A stretch of DNA of 11,660 bases from Balneola sp. (GCA_002730655.1 PCAT01000083.1:1-11660); one strand, 5' to 3'; counted from the stretch's first letter, positions 1 to 8,672 are shown. Program-made: numbers and translations. Notes: a model not told the origin generated them from the sequence alone.

Positions 1-1102
1 CGTAATACAAGGCTTTCCGGGATTGCAGGTCATCGCCAATTATAGCTCTTTCGAATGATTGAGCTGCCCAATGATAAATTCCTTGATGGTGATACAGCCA
101 TCCCAATCCATAGTGTGCAGGGGCTTCCCTCTCGGTTCCTTTGGTGAGGTTTAAGTAGCGTAAATAATCCTTAATAGCTTCATCATAATTCCCTAAATAG
201 TTATGTGCCTCAGCCATTAAAAATAGTGCCTTTGTGATGGATATATCATCTAGAAATATCATTTGAGCATCTAGTGCTTTAATCGCCTCCTCATAACGGC
301 CCTGCTGGTAGTATGACTCACCCAAGGCAGTGCCTACCCCACGGGTAACGGGATCATTGGGATAGCGTTCTTTTAGTAATTCAAAGGCAGTTGAAGTAGA
401 ATCATATTTATCTTCTGATAAAAATAAACGTCCACGGGCATATAGGGCTTTAGCAGACCATTCTGATGAAGGGAAGCTATCTGCCAATAACAGAAATTCT
501 TTGCGAGAACCATGATAATCACCTGCTTCAGCTAAGGTTTCAGCTTTCCAATAGTGAACTTGGGCTGCCATATTGGAATCTAAACCAGAGTCCAGAGCGT
601 CTTGGTAATGCCGAACTGCTTCTGAGTACTTTTCCAAGCGTATCTTGTGGTGGCCCAGTTCGATGAGTAGGGTGCCCGACTCAGCGCTTCCCGGGTACTT
701 TAATATGAAGTCCTCGAAATGTTGTTCTATGTTTGTTGAATCTAGGGCGATTTGACTTCGCGTCCAATAATATTTTATTTTTATCTCCAAGGTGGACGAC
801 GTGTAAGATGCCTCTGCAAGGCGTTGAAGTTCTTCGGATGCCTCTTCAAACCGACCTTGTTTATAAGCTTCTATAGCCGTAAAGAATTTTTGAGTCTCTG
901 GAATAAGAAGGTTCTGTGTTTGAGCTAAGCTGGAACTCATAGAAGTGGTAAATAACCATAACGCCACAATGGTTAAGGAATAGATGAGCCAGTCATTCGT
1001 ATTAAAAACGGTTGGTTTAGCATTAACTACCTTACGTTTTGTTGAAGGTACTAATAGCTTATGGCTAAATAGCTTAAAGTTCCAAAAGTCGAATGAGTTC
1101 AT
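1..1102 (-). CDS. TPR-repeat protein, exported or membrane-anchored (3' end outside window)
   Basis: The reading frame is open from the ATG at 1102-1100 to the left edge: 367 codons with no stop, so the C-terminus is missing. Residues 1-37 are polar and basic, including Thr-Lys-Arg-Lys at 21-24. A hydrophobic stretch follows at 38-55, then a possible signal peptidase site after SLA at 58-60, followed by QTQ. From about residue 70 on the protein is helical with TPR/Sel1-like spacing, for example YKQGRFEEASEEL at 80-92, LEKYSEAVRHYQDAL at 156-170, YYQQGRYEEAIKAL at 264-277 and YLGNYDEAIKDYL at 302-314. Such proteins are scaffolds for protein-protein contacts, here probably in the periplasm; the partner is unknown. 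The ATG lies inside the last codons of the upstream CBS gene (29-bp overlap), which suggests translational coupling. The only downstream Met near the signal (residue 55) would remove the hydrophobic segment, so I prefer the long start. An N-terminally anchored protein is an alternative to a cleaved one. Confidence 0.85.
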   Translation of the reverse strand, partial: MNSFDFWNFKLFSHKLLVPSTKRKVVNAKPTVFNTNDWLIYSLTIVALWLFTTSMSSSLAQTQNLLIPETQKFFTAIEAYKQGRFEEASEELQRLAEASYTSSTLEIKIKYYWTRSQIALDSTNIEQHFEDFILKYPGSAESGTLLIELGHHKIRLEKYSEAVRHYQDALDSGLDSNMAAQVHYWKAETLAEAGDYHGSRKEFLLLADSFPSSEWSAKALYARGRLFLSEDKYDSTSTAFELLKERYPNDPVTRGVGTALGESYYQQGRYEEAIKALDAQMIFLDDISITKALFLMAEAHNYLGNYDEAIKDYLRYLNLTKGTEREAPAHYGLGWLYHHQGIYHWAAQSFERAIIGDDLQSRKALYY

Positions 1103-1754
1103 TGGCTCGTTCATGAAAATCTATATCTCGCTGCAAATCTCTATCAGGAATGTATACCGTATATCCAAATCGTTCTAAAGTGGAGATGGCATTAGATACC
1201 TCTTCATTTTCAAATTTGATAGTTAACCTACAATGTTCCTCTTCCATGTTGGGTTGTTGCACTGCTATGGTTTTAACATGAACACCTTCGGTTTCTACCA
1301 ATCGGATAATTTCACTAATCATGGGTTCCTTGGAGGGAATATGCACGTCTATTACCGTTCCTTTTTGGCTCATGTTTAAAAACTCGCTCAATTCCTCTAG
1401 TACATCATTGCGTGTGCGTATGCCAATATAATTATGGTCATGATCCACTACAGCGAGGTGGTCGTTTAACACATTGCTAAAGGCTTCAGCAGCATTGAAA
1501 ATATGATCTTTCATACATATGTATGCTCCTTGTTGAATATCTTCAGGATAGGCATTGATGTAATCTTCTAGACGATTTAACTCCTGACCAAAATCCTCAT
1601 CCTTTAAAAACTGTGCATCTAACATGCCAATTAACCGCCCTTTGTCTGTGATAATGAGGGAGTCAAGTTGAGTGCGCTCTAACCAAGCTTTGGCTTCAGC
1701 TAAACTTGCGTTTAACTCTAATCCAGAAATATATTCTTCTAATAAAATGGTCAT
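1074..1754 (-). CDS. CBS-pair protein with C-terminal ACT-like domain
   Basis: This is a complete soluble protein of 226 residues with an ATG start. Two CBS motifs form a Bateman module: CBS1 at about residues 10-52 (DSLIITDKGRLIGMLD) and CBS2 at about 78-125 (NDHLAVVDHDHNYIGIRTRNDV cut around 97-118). A region at about 132-202 has the strand-helix-strand pattern of an ACT domain (TVIDVHIPSKEPMISEIIRLVE at 133-154, then a regular beta/alpha repeat). CBS pairs usually bind adenine nucleotides and ACT domains small ligands such as amino acids, so the likely role is cytoplasmic ligand sensing; the AcuB-like family has this layout. No catalytic domain is attached, so it probably acts on a partner. 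It lies 45 bp after hflX and overlaps the TPR gene by 29 bp. No Shine-Dalgarno sequence is visible before the ATG. The domain calls are firm for CBS and fair for ACT; the ligand is unknown. Confidence 0.88.
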   Translation of the reverse strand: MTILLEEYISGLELNASLAEAKAWLERTQLDSLIITDKGRLIGMLDAQFLKDEDFGQELNRLEDYINAYPEDIQQGAYICMKDHIFNAAEAFSNVLNDHLAVVDHDHNYIGIRTRNDVLEELSEFLNMSQKGTVIDVHIPSKEPMISEIIRLVETEGVHVKTIAVQQPNMEEEHCRLTIKFENEEVSNAISTLERFGYTVYIPDRDLQRDIDFHERANELIRLLEL

Positions 1755-1799
1755 TTTATAATAATTAATGCAACTGAACTATTTGATTTACATAGCATA

Positions 1800-3089
1800 T
1801 TATCTTGTTTCAACGCCGTACTCTATAGTATTCAACATCTTGGATAATTGCTTGAAATCTTTTTCGTCAATTCTACATGAAATGTGTACATATTCACCAG
1901 TGTATTTTTCGTTTTCTACATTGGCACGTTGATGTATGAATGCCACCGCTCTATAGGCTTGAATTGGAATATCGAGATCCACCTGTCTGTATTTAGATTC
2001 AATTTTTTTTTCAATAGCTTCTTCAAGCTGGCTAAGTCCTATCCCTCGAACTGAAGATATATACAAGGCACTTGGATACTCAGCACGGAGCATTTCGTGT
2101 TGTTCATCATCAATACGATCTACTTTATTGAACACTAGGAGAGTCTGTTTTTTATTCGATTTTAACTCTTTAAGAGTTTGTTGTACTACTTCTATATATT
2201 CATGGACCATTTTCGAGCTACCATCTACCAGGTGAATAAGAAGATCGGCTTCTCGTACTTCATCTAAAGTAGATTTGAAGCTTTGAATAAGATGGTGAGG
2301 AAGCTTTCTAATGAAGCCTACAGTGTCGGAAAGGAGAATTTCTTGACTCTTTAGCTGGTGTCTTCGAACTGTGGAATCAAGGGTTGCAAAGAGTTGGTTT
2401 TCAGCAAAAACACAGCTATTTGTCAAGGCATTCATAAGCGTAGATTTACCAGCATTGGTATAGCCCACTAGGGATACCCGAGTCATTTGATCTCTACTTT
2501 TTCGCTGAGTGATACGCTGCTTATCGAGTTTTTCTAATTTCGATTTTAGCACCCCAATTCGCTGGCTAATAATTCGGCGGTCGGTTTCTATCTGGGTTTC
2601 ACCGGGTCCTTTGGTTCCGATGCCTCCACTTTGACGTGAGAGGTGAGTCCAGTAACGAGTCAGTCGAGGTAATAGATATTGTAATTGGGCTAACTCTACT
2701 TGTGTTTTAGCAGCGGCTGTTTGCGCTCTTGATGCAAAAATATCCAAAATGAGAGCACTTCGATCTAATACTTTTGCATTGGTAACTTTTTCTACATTCC
2801 TAATCTGAGTTGGGCTTAAATCATCATCAAATATAATTGTTTTAACCCTAAGAGCATTTATCTGCCCATTTATTTCATTCAGTTTACCTTTCCCAACATA
2901 ACTGTTAACGTCCGGTCTGTTACGCTGTTGGAGTATCTTGGCTACAGGTATGCCACCGGCACTGCAAGTGAGTAATGCTAATTCCTCGAGGTGTTCCTGC
3001 GCCTGAAATTTTTCCGAACTAAGACTATAAATACCAACTAAGAGTACTTTTTCTTTCTCAATATCAGAGTTTTTAACTTCGTCTAGCAA
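1800..3089 (-). CDS. hflX: GTPase HflX, ribosome-associated
   Basis: The protein has 429 residues, the usual HflX length. The N-terminal HflX domain ends in the glycine-rich linker GGIGTKGPGETQIETDRR at 155-172, a family signature. The GTPase motifs are all present: G1 GYTNAGKS at 209-216, G2 FATLDST at 234-240, G3 DTVGF at 255-259, G4 NKVD at 321-324, and a G5-like SSVRG at 345-349. HflX binds the 50S subunit and splits stalled or idle ribosomes under stress in studied bacteria. The in-frame start is TTG (3089-3087), not ATG. It is supported by TAAGGA at 3100-3095, five bases upstream, and by an in-frame stop TAG just beyond, which rules out a longer protein. It lies 46 bp after the small membrane protein gene and 45 bp before the CBS gene, so it is probably co-transcribed. 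A run of nine T (A on the coding strand) at 2003-2011 encodes Lys-Lys within the intact frame. Confidence 0.96.
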   Translation of the reverse strand: MLDEVKNSDIEKEKVLLVGIYSLSSEKFQAQEHLEELALLTCSAGGIPVAKILQQRNRPDVNSYVGKGKLNEINGQINALRVKTIIFDDDLSPTQIRNVEKVTNAKVLDRSALILDIFASRAQTAAAKTQVELAQLQYLLPRLTRYWTHLSRQSGGIGTKGPGETQIETDRRIISQRIGVLKSKLEKLDKQRITQRKSRDQMTRVSLVGYTNAGKSTLMNALTNSCVFAENQLFATLDSTVRRHQLKSQEILLSDTVGFIRKLPHHLIQSFKSTLDEVREADLLIHLVDGSSKMVHEYIEVVQQTLKELKSNKKQTLLVFNKVDRIDDEQHEMLRAEYPSALYISSVRGIGLSQLEEAIEKKIESKYRQVDLDIPIQAYRAVAFIHQRANVENEKYTGEYVHISCRIDEKDFKQLSKMLNTIEYGVETR

Positions 3090-3094
3090 TTGAT

Positions 3095-3100
3095 TCCTTA
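3095..3100 (-). promoter_or_regulatory. Shine-Dalgarno sequence of hflX
   Basis: TAAGGA on the minus strand lies five bases before the TTG start codon of hflX. It decides that start, since no ATG is available in the frame before the upstream stop. The neighbouring genes lack such a site. Confidence 0.7.
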
Positions 3101-3135
3101 GGAGCTAATATAAATATTAAGACTAATAGAAGAAT

Positions 3136-3720
3136 TTAAGATTGAAGATTCTTCCAATTAATTTTTGGTACTACTGTTTCGTCCACCTTCATGTGCAACT
3201 TAAGGGAAATAATTCTATTAAATTTCGAGGTATATGAATGAGGAACTTCAATGCGCAGTTGATTAAAATGTTCTTGTTTATGCGAATTAGGTTGCGAATA
3301 AGAGAACATATACAGAATACCTTTGTCAGTGGGATGTTCTACATAATCAACTATATGATACCAAGGGATTGTCTGAGCTGGATCGTTGATGTTTTTTACT
3401 ATTCCGTGGTCGGTGATATAATGCTTAGAACTGAGATAGCTGGAGATAAACCACATGGTACCCATCCAAATATAGCCAAAAAAAATAGGGGAGTGTAGGT
3501 TATCCTGAAGAATAAATACTGAGGTAATCGAGAGTAGACCTATGAGCAATAAAAAAACTGTGGCAAAAAGTGGGTATCCCATAAGTTTGCCTGCTTGCCA
3601 GTCTAGACGCACCCCTCGTAACCTAAATTTATTACTGAGTGAATACACTGCCATTAAAGTTGAAGCGAATGAAAACACCACCAATAAACCAGAAAAAAAA
3701 TGGACTAAAAAATCATTCAT
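3136..3720 (-). CDS. Small three-helix membrane protein with possible PH-like tail, unknown function
   Basis: I do not recognise a named family. With the ATG at 3720-3718 the protein has 194 residues. There are three likely membrane helices: residues 4-26, 49-71 and 79-97. A soluble tail of about 95 residues follows. It opens with HYITDHGIVKN (100-110) and TIPWYHIVDYVEH (117-129), which resembles the first strands of bacterial PH-like domains found behind membrane helices; that fold is an inference. The start is chosen because the sequence ATGAATGA contains both this ATG and the TGA stop of the BatA/VWA gene, an 8-bp overlap typical of coupled translation. A start eight codons earlier (3744) is possible but would overlap by 32 bp. 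Coupling suggests a membrane partner for the VWA protein. It is followed after 46 bp by hflX. Confidence 0.8.
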   Translation of the reverse strand: MNDFLVHFFSGLLVVFSFASTLMAVYSLSNKFRLRGVRLDWQAGKLMGYPLFATVFLLLIGLLSITSVFILQDNLHSPIFFGYIWMGTMWFISSYLSSKHYITDHGIVKNINDPAQTIPWYHIVDYVEHPTDKGILYMFSYSQPNSHKQEHFNQLRIEVPHSYTSKFNRIISLKLHMKVDETVVPKINWKNLQS

Positions 3721-5860
3721 ATTGTTGAGGAGTATAATATACACTAACTATGGTTTCTAATATAAGAAATAAAAGGCCAGCCAATAAAAACCAAGTCCAA
3801 ATTTCGCGACCAAAACTAATAGCCTGTATTTCGGCTCTCAGCTGCTCACCGCCAAACTCTTCTAGACTGAGATACGGACTATCTGTAATTCTTGTTTCCC
3901 AAGTTTGCTTATCATAAGTAGAAAAAATAGACTCACCTATAGGTGATATTAATGCTATGTTTCGTTGGTTTGTATCGTTTTTCAATTGAATCCAACCAGG
4001 TTCCCACTCTTGATCATCACCACTAAAACGAATTCCAATGTTACTTTGTTGCTCACGCGCGGTCCAAGTTTTATTACCTTGTACAAATATGGCGCCCGCC
4101 AAACGCCGCTCATCTTCGATTTCTAGGGCGCTACCAAGTTCATGCTCATCTAAGCCACCCTGTTGACTTGAACTTATGAAAACAAGTGCTCGGTAGAGTA
4201 GTGGTGGAAATATGGCTTTTAGTTGAATATTAGAGAATCCTGGGTCATAGCCTATACTTGAGACTAATAATTGCCCGTTGCCAAAGGTTTTGCTGAATAG
4301 CAAAGGGTCTCCAAAGCTGTTTTGGATTAAATTATAACCACCATCTGCTCCCGATGTATTATGCTGGAATTGATAATAAATTGAAATAGGATCTATTTCT
4401 AATTCCTCGCGTTCTTCTCTTTCAAAGAGACCGTCAAATAACTGATGATTTTCAATGAGTTCATCGGCCTTTGTTTGCACTTCATAGTTGCCATATTTGC
4501 CAATCTGCCCAACAAACTGCCCAGCATTAAACGGCGATAACAATCGGTTGTAACTGGTTAATTGACTAGTTGAACTAGGAATGACCCACAGACCATGACC
4601 ATTTTGAACCCAGGGTAAAAGATTGTTCACCAGCTCATCTGGTATTTGGGTGAGTCCCTGAATAAGTACAGCATCGAACTCCTTGAGTTCCTGTTCATCC
4701 CAATTATCAATTGTTCTTTTGATAATATTAAAATTACTAGAGCTTGGATTTTGAGGGTTAGATAAAGTTTGAATGACCAATTCTAGAGGGGATTGCGGAC
4801 CTAAAGCAGCGTCAGCTTCTTCTAGCCAAAGGATATTTCGTTGATCGGGAATAAACAATGATAGAGTTCTTTTATTATCTAGTCCAAATTCATCTCCCTC
4901 TAATCTTAGTAGCCCCGTGTTTGATCCAGTGGAATTAGGAACTATTTCGAAACTAAGTGTTCTTGACTCACTAGCCGCTAAGCTTAAGGTATATTGCCCC
5001 ACTTTTTGGTCATTAAATTCAAGGGTTAAGAATTGATTGGCAATGGGAATAGAGCTGGCATTGTGTACCTCTACAACCAGTTCCAATGGAGTGTTAATAC
5101 CCACCAAGTTTGACGAAAGTTTAACCTTGGATACATAAGTGTTTTGGACTCTAGGGTCTGTGAGAGCAATAATTGTGGTAGGTATAGCTGGGCGTATGGC
5201 CTGCTTATCCTCAGTACTTTCATTCAAATGACTCAAATACTCCACCAATGGAGCGACGTTGTTTGATTGACCATCCGTTATGAAATAGATATTTTTTTGA
5301 TCAAAAGGGGCATTTTGAATAAGTTTGACTAGTTCGGCATATCTTTTGATGAGGTAGTCACCTCCTCTTTGGATGCTTATTTCTTGCGCTAGTGCTCGAG
5401 CATTAGCCGATTCCGATAGATGATTGAACAATGCGGGGCCAGAGGTGCTTTGGAGTACAAATCGATCTCTGTCTTGTCCGTTATCAATCATCTCTAAGGC
5501 CAATGTCTGTGCTTGTTCTAGGAGTGGACCTTGAGGACCTATTCGGCTCATTGAAGGAGAATTATCGATAATTATAGCATGAACTACCGATGCATTTTGA
5601 TTAGCTATTTCAAAATTATTTGGGGGTAGAAAAGGTCGAGCCAAAACGATGGCTAAACAAGCCAATGTTAGCATTCTGAGCATCAGTAATAACCAGCGTT
5701 TTATTTCAACACGGCGTAGAGTAGTCTGTTCAAGAGCTTTGAAAAATTGTAGTGTAGAAAAAGATAGTTTTTTGACCTTTCTTAATTTTAGTAGATGCAG
5801 CAGTAGCGGTAAGCTTACAGCTAAAAGCGCCAACAAAAAAAATGGGTTCAAAAAACTCAT
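3713..5860 (-). CDS. BatA-like N-terminal domain / VWA-domain membrane protein
   Basis: The protein has 715 residues. Residues 1-80 match the BatA (aerotolerance regulator) N-terminal domain: a hydrophobic helix at 6-24 (NPFFLLALLAVSLPLLLHLL), a basic loop LRKVKKLSFSTLQF at 26-39, then a second helix at 56-76 ending in ARPFLP. A von Willebrand factor A domain follows at about 92-210, with a complete DxSxS MIDAS motif (Asp99, Ser101, Ser103) and a second Asp in FITDGQSN (Asp196). The middle part, about 225-680, is extracytoplasmic beta-rich sequence plus a stretch at about 340-460 that resembles a class I glutamine amidotransferase-like fold (WLEEADAA..., DAVLIQGL..., WVQNGHGLWVIPS). One membrane helix lies at about 687-707. 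Proteins of this type are common in Bacteroidota and relatives. No MoxR ATPase or BatB/C/D gene is adjacent, so a canonical Bat operon is not seen. It is the first gene of a probable five-gene operon and overlaps the next by 8 bp. Confidence 0.87.
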   Translation of the reverse strand: MSFLNPFFLLALLAVSLPLLLHLLKLRKVKKLSFSTLQFFKALEQTTLRRVEIKRWLLLMLRMLTLACLAIVLARPFLPPNNFEIANQNASVVHAIIIDNSPSMSRIGPQGPLLEQAQTLALEMIDNGQDRDRFVLQSTSGPALFNHLSESANARALAQEISIQRGGDYLIKRYAELVKLIQNAPFDQKNIYFITDGQSNNVAPLVEYLSHLNESTEDKQAIRPAIPTTIIALTDPRVQNTYVSKVKLSSNLVGINTPLELVVEVHNASSIPIANQFLTLEFNDQKVGQYTLSLAASESRTLSFEIVPNSTGSNTGLLRLEGDEFGLDNKRTLSLFIPDQRNILWLEEADAALGPQSPLELVIQTLSNPQNPSSSNFNIIKRTIDNWDEQELKEFDAVLIQGLTQIPDELVNNLLPWVQNGHGLWVIPSSTSQLTSYNRLLSPFNAGQFVGQIGKYGNYEVQTKADELIENHQLFDGLFEREEREELEIDPISIYYQFQHNTSGADGGYNLIQNSFGDPLLFSKTFGNGQLLVSSIGYDPGFSNIQLKAIFPPLLYRALVFISSSQQGGLDEHELGSALEIEDERRLAGAIFVQGNKTWTAREQQSNIGIRFSGDDQEWEPGWIQLKNDTNQRNIALISPIGESIFSTYDKQTWETRITDSPYLSLEEFGGEQLRAEIQAISFGREIWTWFLLAGLLFLILETIVSVYYTPQQYE

Positions 5861-5978
5861 TTACATTAAAATACCTTATGTTTCTATAAGAGATTAATGG
5901 AAGCCCTTATATTTAAACGAAAATACTGAAAAGGATTGTTTGATATCACAGAATAACAAAAATAGGTAAATTTAGCTT
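5861..5978. promoter_or_regulatory. Divergent intergenic region between BatA/VWA operon and lipoprotein gene
   Basis: This 118-bp AT-rich spacer separates two genes read away from each other, so it must hold both promoters. On the minus strand TATTTTTG at 5964-5957 fits the Bacteroidota -7 consensus TAnnTTTG, about 97 bp before the BatA/VWA ATG, but no -33 TTTG element is seen at the right distance. On the plus strand only weak elements are visible. A small inverted repeat, CTTAT / ATAAG at 5875-5879 and 5886-5890, lies in the BatA/VWA leader. Confidence 0.35.
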
Positions 5979-8672
5979 ATGCGTAGTTGGATTGGTTTAG
6001 TATTAATTGTGATCATGAGTTGCTCTGAGATAAAGCAGCAACATTGGACTTTTTCGCTACCTGAAGATGCTCGATGGGTAATTACACCCCGTCAAGGTAC
6101 AAGCCTTCAGCAACTAAGTCAGGAATCTTATATGAGACTACTAAATCCTGTATCCAGTGTACCATTAATCGCTTTGGATTTTATTCAAAAAAAAATATCT
6201 AATAATTTATTTCTAAAAGCGGTGGCAATGGTAAGGTCTACATCGACCCAAAATACCACTCTTTGGATATTTGAAACCAATGAGGTATTAAGGGAATGGG
6301 CACCCCTATTTTATGAGCCACTAACTCAAAACAATTATCGTTTTGGTAAAGTTGTTATTCATCGCTTGTTAACGCCATATGGTTCTTTATACGCGGCTAA
6401 TATACACGATTATTGGATTATTTCAGCCTATTCTGGGGTTGTTGAACGCTCTTTGGCGGCATATATGGGAAATGACTATGTATCCTCGAATTTCAGCGAT
6501 TCTGGCTTGGAAGAGCAGGGTAAAAATAGTAGGCGAGCTAGTATGGCTGCACCACTGATTTCAGCGGACCGTATAAAGCCAGGAGAACAATGGGTGATGC
6601 TCCAAAATTTGGATGAATGGGTAGAACAACTATTTCAAATTCGCTATCGTCCAAGTATTCATGGCGCGACTGACGGATTATCGGCGGTAAAAATTCAAGG
6701 AGTTTTAAATGAAAACGGGGATGGCTTCGAGCTTAGAGCACAGCTTAGCCAGAGCGATTCAGTGACATCTACTTTGATGCGATCACTAACCCATAGCAAT
6801 CATTCTATTGAGCTTGATCGCTATATTGCCTCTAATGCAGCTGGTTTTGCAATTATGCATTATCCAATTAGATTGTCGCTCAATACGAAAGATGTGGCTT
6901 CATCCTCGTTGGACTCATTATTGCTCTCGGAACCTGAACTCTATAGAGCCTTAGCGCTGAGTACAGATGAAGAATTTGGAGTGGTGAGTTATGCCGAATC
7001 GGGAGTGGCATCCACTGGGGAGTTTTTATTTATGCGTTTGTTACAAGCCCCTGAGATTGTTCAGCAGCAGTTTGAACAGTGGGCCGAACAAGGAATGGTG
7101 CGAAAAGTAGATCAGAGTTACTATGTGCAAAGTGATTTGATAGCAGAATTATTTGGTGGAGGCTTGTCTTCTTTTGATAATTTTTATGTGAATTTTTCTG
7201 GGGATGCAATTATTTTGGCTATCCGTAAGGGCTTAGTGGAAACGGTAGAAGCCGATCGAAGACGTCGGCGAGTTGTGTATTATGAAAATCATTACCGAAA
7301 ATTGTTAGATAACGGATGGGAGAATCGATCCGCGATTATATGGTTTTCTTCAAAAGATTTTAACCAATTCTTGGCCCCAATGCTAATGCCTGATACTCCA
7401 TTGGAGGCCTTGCTTCAGGGCTTTGATGGCGCTATGATGCAGATGCAGCGAATACCACAATCGAATCGTACTCGATTTGTGCTGAATACTTTTACCCTGG
7501 AAGGACAAGAACAGCCCTATGAAGAACTGTGGGTATGGCCGCTAAATGCAGATTCATTGGTTTCAACTCCTATTGCAGTGGATGTGGTGGGGAGTTCGAC
7601 TCAGGAGGTGTTGGCAACTACTGTCAATGGTGCAGTCATTGCGGTGGCTTTTGACGGGACGGAAGTTTTCCGTGTGCAAACTGGAATGGACATACCCGTT
7701 GGAAGTCCGTTAGTGTATGATTGGTATGGAAATGGCCAAAAAATTATAATGCAAGCAGCGGGTACTAAGATCTATGCGTGGAATACGAATGGATTGCTAT
7801 TGCCTCAATTTCCGATTGAGATAGGTGAGGAAATAACCACTCCCCTGTTGGTGACTGATGTACTACGTAACGGAATCCCCGAGTTGGTTATTGGTACGGC
7901 TGCCCGATCGGTGCATGTGCTGGATGGTCGAGGGCAAAATGTACGGGGCTGGCCGCAGAAAGTGAATGCATCTGTTCGCAGTACTATTTTACATACCCAG
8001 TGGGAGGGTGATTGGGCGTTGGTCGCTCATGCAGAAAACTCAGTTCACAGTTGGAATAGTGAGGGAGAGGTTAAAGAAGGGTATCCTATATTTTTTCCAG
8101 CTCCGTTATTATCCGACCCTCTTATATATGATGATCAATGGAGAGGGACTGGGGCCGATGGAGTCTTTTATGGCTTCGATACTAAACCAATTTGGTCCGA
8201 TAGCAGTCGTCAGATTTTACAACTTCAACAAGACTCTCTAAAAATTCAGGGGATTCCTGTAAGTACGGCGCCATTATTATCGCTAACCCATTACCCTTCC
8301 GTGTTGCTTAGGGACAGTACAGGTTTTTTTAGGAAAGATATATATGCGATGGTTAGTGAGAGCGGATCGGTCTTCTTATATACTGATGAAGCTAATTTAA
8401 TAGCCAATTTTGCTATGGGACAATCTGCTACCTCTCATAGCAATCTAAGTATTGTAGATATGGATGGAGACAATAACTTGGATATTGGATTGGCAGGTAA
8501 CTTTGGCAGGTTATTTGCTTGGACTATTATCACTCAAGAGCGATTGTTTGACCTACCAACAGCGTCCATACGCTATCCCATATTCGTCGATTTGAATGGA
8601 GATGGCCAGCAGGAGTTGGTGGCGTTAACTAGAGATGGACTGCGATGTTGGACTGTTAATCAGGTCCAATAG
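5979..8672 (+). CDS. Lipoprotein with unrecognised N-terminal half and eight-repeat FG-GAP-like propeller
   Basis: The protein has 897 residues. It opens with a short basic n-region and a hydrophobic core ending in a lipobox-like IMSC, so Cys15 is the probable lipidated residue; it would sit at the inner or outer membrane. Residues 20-525 form a domain I do not recognise with confidence; it resembles DUF3352 proteins of Bacteroidota only in general layout. It contains an arginine run at 427-431. From about 528 to 897 there are eight repeats with an average period of about 46-48 residues. Each has the pattern Pro-hydrophobic-x-x-Asp near positions 535, 581, 627, 672, 718, 769, 827 and 871, followed by strands such as KIYAWNTNG (597-605) and SVHSWNSEG (688-696). 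Two repeats keep full calcium-loop signatures: DMDGDNNLD (827-835) and DLNGDGQQE (871-879). This implies an eight-bladed propeller closing near the C-terminus. It overlaps the convergent receptor gene by 17 bp. No enzymatic motif was found. Confidence 0.85.
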   Translation: MRSWIGLVLIVIMSCSEIKQQHWTFSLPEDARWVITPRQGTSLQQLSQESYMRLLNPVSSVPLIALDFIQKKISNNLFLKAVAMVRSTSTQNTTLWIFETNEVLREWAPLFYEPLTQNNYRFGKVVIHRLLTPYGSLYAANIHDYWIISAYSGVVERSLAAYMGNDYVSSNFSDSGLEEQGKNSRRASMAAPLISADRIKPGEQWVMLQNLDEWVEQLFQIRYRPSIHGATDGLSAVKIQGVLNENGDGFELRAQLSQSDSVTSTLMRSLTHSNHSIELDRYIASNAAGFAIMHYPIRLSLNTKDVASSSLDSLLLSEPELYRALALSTDEEFGVVSYAESGVASTGEFLFMRLLQAPEIVQQQFEQWAEQGMVRKVDQSYYVQSDLIAELFGGGLSSFDNFYVNFSGDAIILAIRKGLVETVEADRRRRRVVYYENHYRKLLDNGWENRSAIIWFSSKDFNQFLAPMLMPDTPLEALLQGFDGAMMQMQRIPQSNRTRFVLNTFTLEGQEQPYEELWVWPLNADSLVSTPIAVDVVGSSTQEVLATTVNGAVIAVAFDGTEVFRVQTGMDIPVGSPLVYDWYGNGQKIIMQAAGTKIYAWNTNGLLLPQFPIEIGEEITTPLLVTDVLRNGIPELVIGTAARSVHVLDGRGQNVRGWPQKVNASVRSTILHTQWEGDWALVAHAENSVHSWNSEGEVKEGYPIFFPAPLLSDPLIYDDQWRGTGADGVFYGFDTKPIWSDSSRQILQLQQDSLKIQGIPVSTAPLLSLTHYPSVLLRDSTGFFRKDIYAMVSESGSVFLYTDEANLIANFAMGQSATSHSNLSIVDMDGDNNLDIGLAGNFGRLFAWTIITQERLFDLPTASIRYPIFVDLNGDGQQELVALTRDGLRCWTVNQVQ

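Noticed and set aside
2003..2011. Nine-base homopolymer in hflX, and a similar A9 at 6187-6195 in the lipoprotein gene, as phase-variation sites
   Set aside because: Both encode lysines in intact frames, the tracts are short, and such runs are expected in AT-rich coding DNA.
3721..3744. Longer start of the small membrane protein
   Set aside because: It needs a 32-bp overlap with the BatA/VWA gene, whereas the ATG at 3720 gives the common ATGAATGA junction.
3238..3760. Plus-strand open frames opposite the small membrane protein
   Set aside because: They lie antisense to a convincing membrane-protein gene and show no recognisable domain; the same holds for short frames opposite murI and the TPR gene.
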